DNA from: an uncultured Bacteroidia bacterium
Lineage (GTDB): Bacteria; Bacteroidota; Bacteroidia; Bacteroidales; F082
Reading direction: 5' to 3'
Length of the DNA stretch: 64,000 nt
NCBI GenBank assembly: GCA_902801625.1
Contig: CADCJI010000001.1
Coordinates: 186,001-250,000 of the forward strand
Shown: piece after piece, positions 54,201 through 62,414 of the stretch
Layout: every line of letters starts with the position of its first letter
Position numbering within the stretch: the stretch's first letter is position 1
The notes under the pieces: generated by a model
The model's input: only the letters and a program-made list of their open reading frames with translations
Told to the model about the DNA's origin: nothing
The model's database searches: none
Translations under genes and position numbers: made by a program

Positions 54201-54373
54201 TAGAAATACACATCGAAGTTGTCGTTCATGTAGTACGACCAATGGAAGTCGCCATATTGCACGCGGTTCTTACCGAAGGGCATGTTCATGCCGTTGTAGA
54301 ACTGGGCATGAGCCATGGGAATCATGGCCATGAGAAGCAACAAGAGAATCGCGTATCGTTTTTTCGACAACAT
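51173..54373 (-). CDS. TolB-like propeller plus outer-membrane beta-barrel-like protein
   Basis: 1066 residues from the ATG at 54373 (an ATG at 54394 is less likely because the signal peptide MLSKKRYAILLLLLMAMIPM begins here). The N-terminal part (about 25-280) has a gluzincin-like layout without an HExxH. A TolB-type beta-propeller follows (about 300-560; QPSISPNGKYIAYVSNDEGK, VFTIDDRQIVFSSNRDND). The C-terminal 400 residues alternate in a barrel pattern (bacterial surface antigen-like) and end in YYLSFNLDF. Large proteins of this type are common in Bacteroidota but not understood well. Confidence 0.74.
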   Translation of the reverse strand: MLSKKRYAILLLLLMAMIPMAHAQFYNGMNMPFGKNRVQYGDFHWSYYMNDNFDVYFYQGGNDLAQYAQAYAKMQIPQLENRLNSRFSKKIQFLVFNSKGDFKQSNINLEEEENGNTGGITKIIGTKVILYFDGDYTHFEAQIREGIARLLFSQVMNGTSIGSQLRSSYRYDIPQWFQDGLVAFIAGNWDCYKEAQLQRGITSGSYKKINHLRDEDALIAGYSFWNFIDEKYGSKSFNDIMTLAESTQNVKKSLLYVTGKEYNALVEEWFEYYKARYESLLVNQPTDLMKLKYKKYRTFTQPSISPNGKYIAYVSNDEGKIRLWLQDLQSGKRQQLFKAGYRSDENIDTSFPLLAWHPSGEILSFILEEEGKIQLYNLDVNSGKKANTYLFDFQKVSSFSYAHKSRKIVLAATRMGKPDIYVYNLFSNTLEQITNDYHTDLYPVFTIDDRQIVFSSNRDNDTLKVDEKIGFQNKQFDLFAFNYINKGAVLQNLTQQRLSNSILPEPLKDGSLLFLNDTSGFYNLYQIRFDSAISHIDTIVHYRYFGKKEQLTDYSTNIIDYSYQPRDHKAAMLMADHIGEKFFLSPILRGHEQSLSQMSPYAQKRLLNELRKKENDTVIEPISKHRFSTSYRYARRKRPINGPLGVDSTQIVQGNGPAPKPRQKDTIQHPNNYYVELFADELMSQIDFTSMNYSYQPFSGGGMPIYLNSGFNIFLGTKMKDLMEDYKIELGVKLNTSLTNNEYLLRFSDYSKRLDKSITLHRYVTDDNSSYYYRTFTNEAFYTLSYPFSEILSLRGTAIYRNDHRVNLAIDDYSLADKDVYENWGGLRAELVYDNSKKIGTNLLVGARGKVFAEYYQRIARNTNNMIVVGFDYRNYTRISRNFIWANRIAGSSSFGQQKLIYYMGGVDNWIFASFDQGAPVDYTQNYAYQTLATNMRGFRQNIRNGNNFVVLNSELRFPVFSYFSNRPINLKFIKDFQIVAFGDLGTAWTGWNPYDPSNSLYNTHISDGNLNITVTEMKEPLVGGIGFGLRTTILGYFIRGDMAWGIQDGQISKKPRYYLSFNLDF

Positions 54374-54456
54374 GAATACCAAATTAGCGGACAAAGATAG
54401 GCAATTTCTTTAGATTATTGTGGAAAAAACCTTATCTTTGCCCTCGCAAAAGAATG

Positions 54457-54510
54457 TAGGGCTTCGACAGACTCAACAACCTTAGGCCCTTGAGCCTGTC
54501 GAAAGGCCGT
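54457..54510. repeat. RE1 copy in the leader of the MBL hydrolase gene
   Basis: GGGCTTCGACAGACTCAACA and CCTTGAGCCTGTCGAAAGGC are inverted arms of RE1. It lies between the -7 box TATCTTTG (54433-54440) and the ATG. Confidence 0.8.
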
Positions 54511-54525
54511 ACCAAAAAAGATACT

Positions 54526-55167
54526 ATGCTTAAACTGGAACAATTTGTCTTCAATCCCTTTGCGGAAAACACTTATGTCGTCTATGACGAGAATACCAAG
54601 GAATGTGCCATCATCGACCCAGGCTGCTCGAATGCAGGCGAGGAAAACAAACTCTTTGGTTTCATCGACAGCCATGGCCTCAAGCCGCTGATGGCTATTA
54701 ATACGCATGGCCATGTTGACCATATTGTGGGTAACGTCGCTGTGAAAAAGCGTTACGGTATCAAGGTGGCGGCGCATCCTAATGTGAAGAGCGATTTCCT
54801 TCGCTCGCGGCAACAGTCTGCTATGTTTGGGATGCCGCTTTTGGGTGACAGCGACCTTCCCGATGTCGATTTGGAAGATGGCGAGATCATCAAGGTAGGG
54901 GAGAGCACCCTCGAGGTCATCAGCACGCCAGGCCATGCCATGGGCAGTATTAGTCTCTATGCCGAAATCGAGGGTTGGGTGTTCACTGGTGATGCGCTCT
55001 TCTGCCGCAGCATCGGCCGCACGGACTTTCCAGGTGGCAACTACGAGCAGCTTCGCACCAACATCATCGAACGGCTGTTCCATCTGCCCGATGATACAGA
55101 AGTGTATTCCGGCCATGGCGAAATCACGACCATCTTTGATGAAAGAAAGTATAATATGTTCCTTTGA
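54526..55167 (+). CDS. MBL-fold metallo-hydrolase, glyoxalase-II-like
   Basis: 213 residues with the metal motif THGHVDH, STPGHAMGS and FTGDALF, plus YSGHGEITT near the end. This layout fits the glyoxalase-II/hydroxyacylglutathione-hydrolase-like group. The substrate is unknown. The ATG at 54526 follows an RE1 repeat. The stop overlaps the TPR gene start by one base. Confidence 0.88.
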   Translation: MLKLEQFVFNPFAENTYVVYDENTKECAIIDPGCSNAGEENKLFGFIDSHGLKPLMAINTHGHVDHIVGNVAVKKRYGIKVAAHPNVKSDFLRSRQQSAMFGMPLLGDSDLPDVDLEDGEIIKVGESTLEVISTPGHAMGSISLYAEIEGWVFTGDALFCRSIGRTDFPGGNYEQLRTNIIERLFHLPDDTEVYSGHGEITTIFDERKYNMFL

Positions 55168-56573
55168 TGAAAAGGGTGTTTAACATATTGATTCTTTCTT
55201 TTTTGACTACTTTCATCTTCGCGCAGGATGAGACGCGGGTTATTGATAGCCTTGAGAGCGTCATGTCGAAGCAGGAAGGGCGCGAGAAGGTGGAAACTAT
55301 GATGGAACTGTCTAAGGCTTTCTTTGACTATTCGTTTGATGAGTGTATTGATTGGGGCGAAAAAGCTATTCAGGAAGCGACTCAATTTCGAGATGAGGAA
55401 TTAATAGCTAAATCATATTGGAAAATTGGGATGAGATACCTAAACCATTATGAACTTGACCTGGCTCTTGAAAACTATAATAAGGCTTTGGAACTCCTTA
55501 AGAATAAAGATGATTCGGAATTGTTGGAGGATGTGTTGAACTACAAAGGTCGTGTTGAGTTGTTTATGGGTGATATGGATTCTGCATTGATGACTTATCA
55601 GTATGCGTTGCGAGTTTCTGAAAAACTTGGAGATGAACTAAATTGTGCGGATGTGATCAACAATATGGCTTACATCTATTACCAACGAGATGAAATGGAC
55701 AAATCTTTGGAGTATTTCAAAGAGGCAAGAAAAAGGTTCGAATTGGTTCAAGATACATTGTCAATAGCGCAGTGCGACAACAACATTAGTAACATTTATG
55801 TTGAAAGGCAGCAGTTTGATGATGCGCTTTCATTATTGCAAAAGGTGATTCCTGTATTTGATCATTATCAAGATGAGGCTTCTTTGGCTCATGCATACCA
55901 AAATCTCGGAACAGCGTATGCAAGTGGTTTTGTCAAATGTGATTCGGCCTTGGTATATCTGCAAAAATCAATCGTTTGTGCTGAAAATGTTGGTGACCAA
56001 ATTACCTTGATTGAAGATGAGTTGGAATTGGCTGGTGTAATGCGGCAATTAAATAGAGAAGGGGAAGCAATAAGTCTTTATCAATCTGCATTGCATTCAT
56101 CGGAAGCGATGGGTTACACCATTGGAATGATGGAAGCATATAAGAATCTCGGTATACATTACAATATTGTAGGCGATTTCACAACTTCTGCAGTTTATTT
56201 GAAAAGGTGTATGGACTTGGCCTCGGAGAAGGGCAACCAGTTATATGTCAATACAGTTCGTCCATATCTGATAGCCGATTATGCTCGACTGGGTCAGTTA
56301 ATGGAGATGAAGAAGGAATTAGGTTTGATGCAAGATGAATATTTGGGTATTGTCAATGAGAACAACGCATTGAGCGATGAATTGTCTCGCATCCAATCCA
56401 ATGTAGAAGGCTTGTTGGAACAATACGAATTCCAATCCAAACAGATCCAAACTCTCCAATCCCAACGCAACCAATATCGTTTGGCCTTCTTCGGCTTGCT
56501 GGCTATTGCACTTTTTTTCATAGCTCTGCTAATCGCCTACAAAATTGTTCGGAAAAAACGAGCAAAAGTGTAA
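55167..56573 (+). CDS. Periplasmic TPR protein with C-terminal membrane helix
   Basis: 468 residues: signal peptide ending FAQ (about 1-20); six or more TPR repeats (about 40-390); a coiled coil (about 395-435); and one transmembrane helix (about 440-462), ending in a short basic tail. In Bacteroidota this arrangement often heads a sensor kinase or LuxR-type regulator, but here the protein stops right after the helix, so the output domain is missing or separate. AT-rich relative to its neighbours. It overlaps the MBL gene by one base. Confidence 0.76.
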   Translation: MKRVFNILILSFLTTFIFAQDETRVIDSLESVMSKQEGREKVETMMELSKAFFDYSFDECIDWGEKAIQEATQFRDEELIAKSYWKIGMRYLNHYELDLALENYNKALELLKNKDDSELLEDVLNYKGRVELFMGDMDSALMTYQYALRVSEKLGDELNCADVINNMAYIYYQRDEMDKSLEYFKEARKRFELVQDTLSIAQCDNNISNIYVERQQFDDALSLLQKVIPVFDHYQDEASLAHAYQNLGTAYASGFVKCDSALVYLQKSIVCAENVGDQITLIEDELELAGVMRQLNREGEAISLYQSALHSSEAMGYTIGMMEAYKNLGIHYNIVGDFTTSAVYLKRCMDLASEKGNQLYVNTVRPYLIADYARLGQLMEMKKELGLMQDEYLGIVNENNALSDELSRIQSNVEGLLEQYEFQSKQIQTLQSQRNQYRLAFFGLLAIALFFIALLIAYKIVRKKRAKV

Positions 56574-56610
56574 AACCTTGAAAATAAAACCTTACCTTTG
56601 CACGCCGTAG

Positions 56611-56637
56611 CGGTCACTGAGCTTGTCGAAGTGCCCG
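56611..56637. repeat. Degenerate RE1 half-copy upstream of rocD
   Basis: CGGTCACTGAGCTTGTCGAAGTG resembles one RE1 arm with several changes. It follows the -7 box TACCTTTG at 56593-56600. Confidence 0.6.
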
Positions 56638-56689
56638 CCCTTTCTAGTGAGCAAATCTTAAATCTTTAAATTTTAAATAAACAACAATC

Positions 56690-57912
56690 ATGATCGAAAA
56701 AATCACATCATCACAACAAGCTATGGACCTGGAAGCCAAGTACGGTGCCCATAACTATCACCCGCTGCCGGTCGTCCTCGCCAAGCCAAGGTGTGGGATG
56801 TCGAAGGAAAAGAGTATTTTGACTTCCTGTCGGCTTATTCCGCAGTCAACCAAGGTCACTGCCACCCAAAAATCATCAAGGCCATGACCGATCAGGCCGA
56901 ACGCCTCACCCTCAGCAGCCGCGCTTTCTATAACGACGCACTCGGTGTGTGGGAGAAATATGTGACTGAATATTTCGGCTATGACAAGGTATTGCCCATG
57001 AACTCGGGCGCCGAAGCCGACGAGACGGGTCTGAAGCTTGCCCGTCGTTGGGGTGTCGTCAAAAAGGGTATCCCGAACGATAAGGTGAAGATCGTGTGCT
57101 GCGAAGGCAACTTCCATGGCCGTACCATCACCATCATCACGATGAGTAACGACCCCGAGTCGTATGCCAACTACGGCCCCATGACTCCTGGTTTCATCCG
57201 CATCCCTTACAACGATCCCGATGCCTTGGAACAAGTGCTGGCCAAGGAAGGTAAGGAAATCGCTGGTTTCCTGCTGGAGCCTATCCAAGGCGAGGCTGGT
57301 GTCTATGTGCCGGATGATGGCTACCTGAAGAAGTGCTATGATATCTGCAAGAAGTACAATGTACTGTTCATGGCCGACGAGGTGCAGTGTGGTATCGCCC
57401 GTACAGGTAAGATGCTGGCCTGCGACCACGAAGGTGTGCGCCCCGACATTCTCATCCTGGGTAAGGCCCTCGGTGGCGGTGTGGTGCCGGTCTCTTGCGT
57501 GTTGGCTGACGACGACATCATGCTGAACATTAAGCCTGGCGAGCACGGCTCAACCTTCGGTGGCAACCCGATTGCTGCCCGTGTGAGCATCGCTGCCCTT
57601 GAGGTCATCAAGGAAGAACACTTGATGGAGAATGCCGAGCGTCTTGGTAAGATCTTCCGCGAGGAAATCGGCAAAATCAAGAGCCCGATGATTGAGAAGG
57701 TTCGTGGTAAGGGTCTGTTGAACGCCGTTATCATCAAGCCCAAAGATGGCAAGGAAGCTTGGGATGTGTGCCTCAAGATGCGTGACCTCGGCCTGCTGGC
57801 CAAGCCCACCCACCAGCACATCATCCGTTTCGCTCCGCCCTTGGTCATCACCGAGGCCGAGCTGCGCGAAGCCATCGAAATCATCAAGAAGGCCATCGCC
57901 TCGTTCGAATGA
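56690..57912 (+). pseudogene. rocD: Ornithine aminotransferase with a frameshift near codon 32
   Basis: The first frame reads IEKITSSQQAMDLEAKYGAH then HPLPVVLAK and then leaves the family; the second frame carries [20 protein letters not shown] from 56791 onward to a normal C-terminus. The join GCCAAGCCAAGG lacks the expected GEG-type codons, as if about ten bases between two GCCAAG copies were lost (net shift of one base). The rest, including the PLP-lysine region ([15 protein letters not shown]), is intact. Family role: transfers the ornithine delta-amino group to 2-oxoglutarate. Real mutation or assembly error cannot be told. Confidence 0.84.
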
Positions 57913-57937
57913 TTGATGAGTGAACCTCTGATCGTTT

Positions 57938-57967
57938 AGCCCGCCTGTATGCAGACGGGCTTTTTTT
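57938..57967 (+). terminator. Intrinsic terminator after rocD
   Basis: AGCCCG(C)CTG and CAG(A)CGGGCT form a strong stem around TATG, followed by seven T. Confidence 0.9.
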
Positions 57968-57986
57968 GTTATAAAGATGTCGTTTT

Positions 57987-58017
57987 TTTGACAGTGTTGG
58001 TTTTTTGTCTATTTTTG
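57987..58017 (+). promoter_or_regulatory. Promoter of the nitroreductase lipoprotein gene
   Basis: TTTG at 57987-57990, 19 bases, TATTTTTG at 58010-58017; the ATG is at 58038. Confidence 0.8.
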
Positions 58018-58037
58018 TCAAGCAAAATGATACAACC

Positions 58038-58673
58038 ATGAAAAGAAACTTTCTGATTTTAGCATTGGTTACCTTTGCCTTGTTCTTTACCAGCTGTTGC
58101 CAGAACGACAATGCAAACACCGACAACGAACAAAAGACTATGAGTACAACGATGAACGACCTGCTGACGCGCCGCAGTGTGCGCAGCTACACCGATGAAG
58201 TACCTCCCATGGAGGTGATTGAAGAGATTTGTAAGGCCGGCACCTACGCTCCGACTGGCATGAATCGCCAAGCACCTGTTATCGTGGCCGTTACCAATAA
58301 GGAAGTGCGCGACCGTTTGAGCAAATTGAACGCCGCCGTCTTTGGTCCCGACAACGACATGGATCCGTTTTATGGCGCTCCCGTGGTGTTGGTGGTCTTG
58401 GCCGACACAACTGCAGCCAGGACTTGGAAGGAAGATGGCTCACTTGTGATGGGCAACCTGCTTAATGCAGCTCATGCCAAAGGTTTAGGCTCCTGCTGGA
58501 TACATCGTGCCAAAGAAGTCTTCGAGACCGAAGAAGGCAAAGCTATCTTGAAAGATGCTGGCATCGAGAACGAGAATCTGGTTGGGATTGGCAACTGCAT
58601 CCTAGGCTATACCGCTGGCGATTATCCCGAAGCAGCACCTCGCAAAGACAACTACATCTATTTGATCAAGTGA
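58038..58673 (+). CDS. Nitroreductase-family lipoprotein
   Basis: 211 residues. Unusually it begins with a lipoprotein signal (FLILALVTFALFFTSCCQND; lipobox FTSC). The rest is a nitroreductase: LLTRRSVRSYTDEVPP for FMN, AGTYAPTGMNRQAP, and GLGSCWIHRAKEVF. Nitroreductases reduce nitro and quinone compounds with NAD(P)H, which is scarce outside the cytoplasm, so an exported form raises the question of its electron source. The upstream ATG with a signal sequence agrees with the promoter. It converges on dus with an 8-base overlap. Confidence 0.86.
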   Translation: MKRNFLILALVTFALFFTSCCQNDNANTDNEQKTMSTTMNDLLTRRSVRSYTDEVPPMEVIEEICKAGTYAPTGMNRQAPVIVAVTNKEVRDRLSKLNAAVFGPDNDMDPFYGAPVVLVVLADTTAARTWKEDGSLVMGNLLNAAHAKGLGSCWIHRAKEVFETEEGKAILKDAGIENENLVGIGNCILGYTAGDYPEAAPRKDNYIYLIK

Positions 58674-59751
58674 CGATTCGGAGAGTGTGAGACCTGAAAA
58701 CCGTTTCCACCGCTTCTTCATAATCCTTTAGCGCATTGATTTTCTTAATCTTGCGCCAAATGTCTTGTGGATCATCGAAAGAATACATCAGGTATGACCA
58801 CAATTCTTTCATCCTGCCCAATACCTTTGGGTTGCCGCCCGCATGACGGAGGCGGTCTTCGTACAAGTTAAGGACATAATTGTGTAGTCGTTCGGTCTGT
58901 CGCTTTGCGTCATTGCGAGGAACGAAGCAATCCAGAGAGTCACTCCCTTGGATTGCTTTGTTGTTTCGATTCTTAATGACTGAGGCCTTAATGTCCTCCG
59001 CCAAAAATGGATTCGCCAGAATGCCGCGTCCAAGCATGAATTGGACTATGCTTTTGCAGGTCCCTGAACCCGTGGCCCCTGAGGTCCCTCGAAGGGTCGA
59101 AGGGCCGTTGTTCAGTGTTTTGTGAATCCTTTCAAAACTTTCCACCGAAACAATATCCCCATTATACACCAAAGGTGCATTTATCTGAGGCATTAATTCC
59201 TTAAAGCGTTCCACATCAGCCTCTCCCTTGTAGAGTTGTTTCCCGATGCGCGGATGAATAATCAATTCGCTTAAAGGAAACTTGTTGAAAATCGGAATGA
59301 TGGCATCAATCTCCTCTGGACTAAAATACCCTAAGCGGCATTTCACGCTGAACTTGATATCGATTTCTTCAAAAACCCTGTCCAGCATGGCTTCCACTTT
59401 ATCGGGATAGGGTAGTAGGCCACAGCCTCGTTTCTTGTTGGCTACCCTTGGAAACGGGCAACCCATATTGAGGTTGATTTCCTTGTACCCCAGTTCCTTG
59501 CATTGCTTGGCAAAACGCAAAATCTCCTCAGCGTCAGTGCTTAGGATTTGTGGCGTAAGTGTTTCCACATCGTTGCATCTTGGGTCGATTTCCTCGCCTT
59601 GCAGGTTCTTGGCGTGGTCTTCTTTATGGATGCCTGTGAAAAACGGCGTGTAGAATTTGTCGATGCCGCCGAAATGCCGTTTGAACACATTGCGGAAAGG
59701 CGCGTCGGTGATGCCTTGGAAGGGACCTAAAGAAAGAAGAGGTTGGTTCAT
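58666..59751 (-). CDS. tRNA-dihydrouridine synthase family protein with two repeat-derived insertions
   Basis: 361 residues from the ATG at 59751, overlapping the lnt stop (ATGA). Dus motifs: GPFQGITDAPFRNVF, NMGCPFPRV with the active-site Cys, KCRLGY, LIIHPRIGKQLY and GDIVSVESF. The enzyme reduces uridine in tRNA using FMN and NADPH. Two interspersed repeats are embedded in frame: one encodes STLRGTSGATGSGTCK, the other KAIQGSDSLDCFVPRNDAK. Both fall in places that would be surface loops, so function may persist. Conserved core intact. Confidence 0.9.
   Translation of the reverse strand: MNQPLLSLGPFQGITDAPFRNVFKRHFGGIDKFYTPFFTGIHKEDHAKNLQGEEIDPRCNDVETLTPQILSTDAEEILRFAKQCKELGYKEINLNMGCPFPRVANKKRGCGLLPYPDKVEAMLDRVFEEIDIKFSVKCRLGYFSPEEIDAIIPIFNKFPLSELIIHPRIGKQLYKGEADVERFKELMPQINAPLVYNGDIVSVESFERIHKTLNNGPSTLRGTSGATGSGTCKSIVQFMLGRGILANPFLAEDIKASVIKNRNNKAIQGSDSLDCFVPRNDAKRQTERLHNYVLNLYEDRLRHAGGNPKVLGRMKELWSYLMYSFDDPQDIWRKIKKINALKDYEEAVETVFRSHTLRIVT
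58905..58972. repeat. Repeat RE2 (GTCATTGCGAGGAACGAAGC) inside the dus gene
   Basis: GCGTCATTGCGAGGAACGAA followed by GCAATCC and its inverse GGATTGC form a hairpin. This sequence type is known as an interspersed repeat in many bacteria. It is in frame. Confidence 0.8.
59059..59107. repeat. RE1-type repeat inside the dus gene
   Basis: GGTCCCTGAACCCGTGGCCC and the following GGTCCCTCGAAGGGTCGAAG are related to RE1 arms. In frame; encodes STLRGTSGATGSGTC. Confidence 0.76.
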
Positions 59752-61415
59752 CTCTTCTTTCTTGTGGTGGTTTTGGCCGCCTCCCTGTTCTTGCCAAGGT
59801 CTAAAAATGACTTGGCAATCCATGTGATGAGTAGCACGAAGGTGACATACACCGCAATGCGGCTGAGGTAGTCGCCATTCTTGGCGTAGAAAGTGATTTC
59901 CTTGTTGGCTTTCAAGGTCGCTTTGATGGCGTCGGGTTCCCAGTATTTGGTTTGTTGGAGCACATCGCCGCGCTGGTTGAAGAATCCCGAGCGACCCGTA
60001 TTGGCAGAGCGAGCGATACAGCGGCGGTTTTCAATGGCTCTCAGCTTGGAGAACTCGAAATGCTGCTTATAACCTGGCGTGTCGCCCCACCAACCGTCGT
60101 TAGTGATGACGAAGATTAGGTCGGCACCTTTGGCGCAGAACGAGCCAACATATTCACCGAAAGCCGACTCGTAGCATATTGGCACAGCAACCTTATGTCC
60201 GTCAAAGGTCATGACTTTCGATTCTGGGTCGCCTTTCAACGTTCCACGTGCGATGCCCACGGTGAGACTGAAGTTGCGCAAAAAGCCCATCCACTCGGGA
60301 ATGGCCTCCACGACTGGTGTGAGCTGCGATTTGTTGCGGTGCTGTAACCCGTCGCCACTGATGAGTAAAGCAGAGTTGTGGCAATAGTAGTATTTGTCTG
60401 TGCCGTCAATATGTCGCGCAGGGAAATCGTCTTCCATGCCTTTAGGCACCCACTCGTAGGTGGTACCACCAATGACGAAGGACAGTTGCGAAAATCGTGA
60501 AACATAGTCGTGCAAGGTTTTGAGCGCCTTGGCCTTTTCGGTCTCATGCAGCCAGATGCCTTCCTGGATGGCCGACTCACTACTAACGATGAAACGAGTG
60601 TTAGGTGTCACCAAAGGCAACGACAGATTAATGTTGTTTTGGATGACTTGATCATAGAAATGAGTATCGAATTGTTCGTTCCATGGGTCGCAGTTCTGCT
60701 GCACAACGATGACTTCCGTGTTGGTGCCTTTGTCTTCATAGTGCTTATAAACCCTTGTGCTGATAATGATGGGTACGAGGAGTATAACTGCTTCGAGGCC
60801 GATGCTAATCAAAATGGGTTTCGCCTTTTTGGTTTTGAAGAACTGAAGGATGTTGGCTATTAGTATGTTGACTATTAATACCCAAAGTGTTCCTCCTGCA
60901 ACACCTGTGTATTCGTACCACTGCACCCAGCTGACTTGGCTTGAAAACACATGGCCCAAGTTGAGCCATGGCCATTTGATGGCCCAATGGTAGGTGAGCA
61001 GTTCGAAAGCCATCCAATAGGGGATGAGGATGAAATTGCCCCAAGGATTGTTGCACACTTTCTTTTTTGTGAGGTGGAACAGCCAAAACACGATGGCCAT
61101 GAAGAGCGCGTTCAGTAGCCAAGCCAAAATGGCGGCGGGAGTGGCGTTCCACACCCACCAGGTCGTAACCACATTCCATACGAAGAAGGCGAGAAATGAA
61201 AGCCAAAACATCCTGCCTCGTTCGCCTTCCGCGATGAAGCCTTCAAGCAGCAATAAAGGGACAAAGGCAATGAAGATGAAAGGAGCGATGCCCCAAATTG
61301 GCCAAGCTGCCGTGAGCAGTCCTCCAGTCAGAATAGCTAAGATTATATTGCGTGTCCGCGGCCCTTGTGCCTGTCGAAGGGTCGCTGTCCCTTTGTTATT
61401 TGTCTTTTTCTTCAT
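59748..61415 (-). CDS. lnt: Apolipoprotein N-acyltransferase
   Basis: 555 residues: about six N-terminal membrane helices, then the nitrilase-like periplasmic domain with VSSESAIQEG (Glu), VPICYESAFGEYVG (catalytic Cys) and ITNDGWWGDTPGYKQH, and a last membrane helix (TFVLLITWIAKSF). Lnt adds the third acyl chain to lipoproteins. An RE1-derived LRQAQGP lies just before the first helix, a position that would be cytoplasmic. It overlaps dus by four bases, forming one operon. Confidence 0.92.
   Translation of the reverse strand: MKKKTNNKGTATLRQAQGPRTRNIILAILTGGLLTAAWPIWGIAPFIFIAFVPLLLLEGFIAEGERGRMFWLSFLAFFVWNVVTTWWVWNATPAAILAWLLNALFMAIVFWLFHLTKKKVCNNPWGNFILIPYWMAFELLTYHWAIKWPWLNLGHVFSSQVSWVQWYEYTGVAGGTLWVLIVNILIANILQFFKTKKAKPILISIGLEAVILLVPIIISTRVYKHYEDKGTNTEVIVVQQNCDPWNEQFDTHFYDQVIQNNINLSLPLVTPNTRFIVSSESAIQEGIWLHETEKAKALKTLHDYVSRFSQLSFVIGGTTYEWVPKGMEDDFPARHIDGTDKYYYCHNSALLISGDGLQHRNKSQLTPVVEAIPEWMGFLRNFSLTVGIARGTLKGDPESKVMTFDGHKVAVPICYESAFGEYVGSFCAKGADLIFVITNDGWWGDTPGYKQHFEFSKLRAIENRRCIARSANTGRSGFFNQRGDVLQQTKYWEPDAIKATLKANKEITFYAKNGDYLSRIAVYVTFVLLITWIAKSFLDLGKNREAAKTTTRKKR
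61358..61385. repeat. RE1 half-copy at the 5' end of lnt
   Basis: GCGGCCCTTGTGCCTGTCGA then AGGGTCGC; in frame, giving LRQAQGP near the N-terminus of Lnt. Confidence 0.78.
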
Positions 61416-61539
61416 AGTTTTTACAAAAAATCGGGCAAAGGTACGATTTTTTGTCCGTAACGTTCATGCAATCGCTTTTTTTCTCCAAAACAAGCTTTTA
61501 TATCAAAAAAACAACTATTTTTGCACAAATTTTCATAAA

Positions 61540-62409
61540 ATGAAGAAAGTATTTAAAGTTGCAGGTCACGATTTTGCCATCATCATGCCTGAGGGCGATA
61601 GGACTTGGGAAGAGATACAGCCTTATGAACCATTTGTTACGGAAGATAATAGCAACTATGTTTTTACTGCTGAGTTGATTGATGCGATGCCGGATACGGC
61701 TGACAAGCAGAAGGTAAGGACAAGTTGTGAAGCTCTTGAAGCACCACGTTTTGATGTTTACGATTGGAAAGGGCAGTGGCTGTTTGAGGGTGCTCCAACT
61801 TTTGAGGCTCCAGTGCGGTTCTATTTGATTACGGACAAAGCTTTCACTAAGGCTCAGTTCCGTATGCTTGGTAGCACGAGATTTTCTTTCAATTCAGTGA
61901 TTATGTTGATGTTTGCTTTTGCAACAGAACGTAGAAATACACTATTGATGCATTCTTCTGTCGTAGTGAAGGAAGGGAAGGGCTATCTTTTCTTGGGCAA
62001 GAGCGGTACGGGCAAGAGTACGCACAGCCAATTGTGGCTTAATAATTTGGAAGGATGTGAGCTGCTCAACGACGATAATCCCGTGCTTCGGTTTGAAGAA
62101 AATGGCGAAACGCGTGTTTATGGTTCTCCATGGAGTGGTAAGACGCCTTGTTATCGTAATTTGGATTATCCCGTGGGTGCCATCGTTGACCTACATCAAG
62201 CTAAAGAGAACAAGATTCAAAGGATGTCTATCGTTAAGGCTTATGCGACGATGTATATGTCTTCCTCTGGTATTAGGTTCCTTAAGGAATTGGCTGATGG
62301 AATTCATGCCACTACCGAAAAGATAGTATGTTCGGTACCAATGTATTCGTTGGATTGCTTACCTAATGCGGAAGCGGCTTATTTGTGTTGTAAAACAGTG
62401 ACACAATAG
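61540..62409 (+). CDS. HprK-like kinase domain protein
   Basis: 289 residues. The C-terminal part resembles the P-loop domain of HPr kinase: HSSVVVKEGKGYLFLGKSGT then GKSTHSQLWL, and LLNDDNPVL. Related proteins, LarC-like in some lasso-peptide sets, are encoded beside PqqD-like and S24/S26 genes, as here. -7 box TATTTTTG at 61516-61523. The ATG at 61540 is used; the frame is open further upstream, but that overlaps lnt. The HPr-kinase partner HPr is not encoded nearby. Role in peptide modification is inferred from context. Confidence 0.76.
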   Translation: MKKVFKVAGHDFAIIMPEGDRTWEEIQPYEPFVTEDNSNYVFTAELIDAMPDTADKQKVRTSCEALEAPRFDVYDWKGQWLFEGAPTFEAPVRFYLITDKAFTKAQFRMLGSTRFSFNSVIMLMFAFATERRNTLLMHSSVVVKEGKGYLFLGKSGTGKSTHSQLWLNNLEGCELLNDDNPVLRFEENGETRVYGSPWSGKTPCYRNLDYPVGAIVDLHQAKENKIQRMSIVKAYATMYMSSSGIRFLKELADGIHATTEKIVCSVPMYSLDCLPNAEAAYLCCKTVTQ

Positions 62410-62414
62410 TAATT

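Noticed and set aside
61024-61539. N-terminal extension of the HprK-like gene
   Set aside because: It overlaps lnt on the other strand and precedes the promoter box at 61516; the ATG at 61540 starts the family-like sequence.
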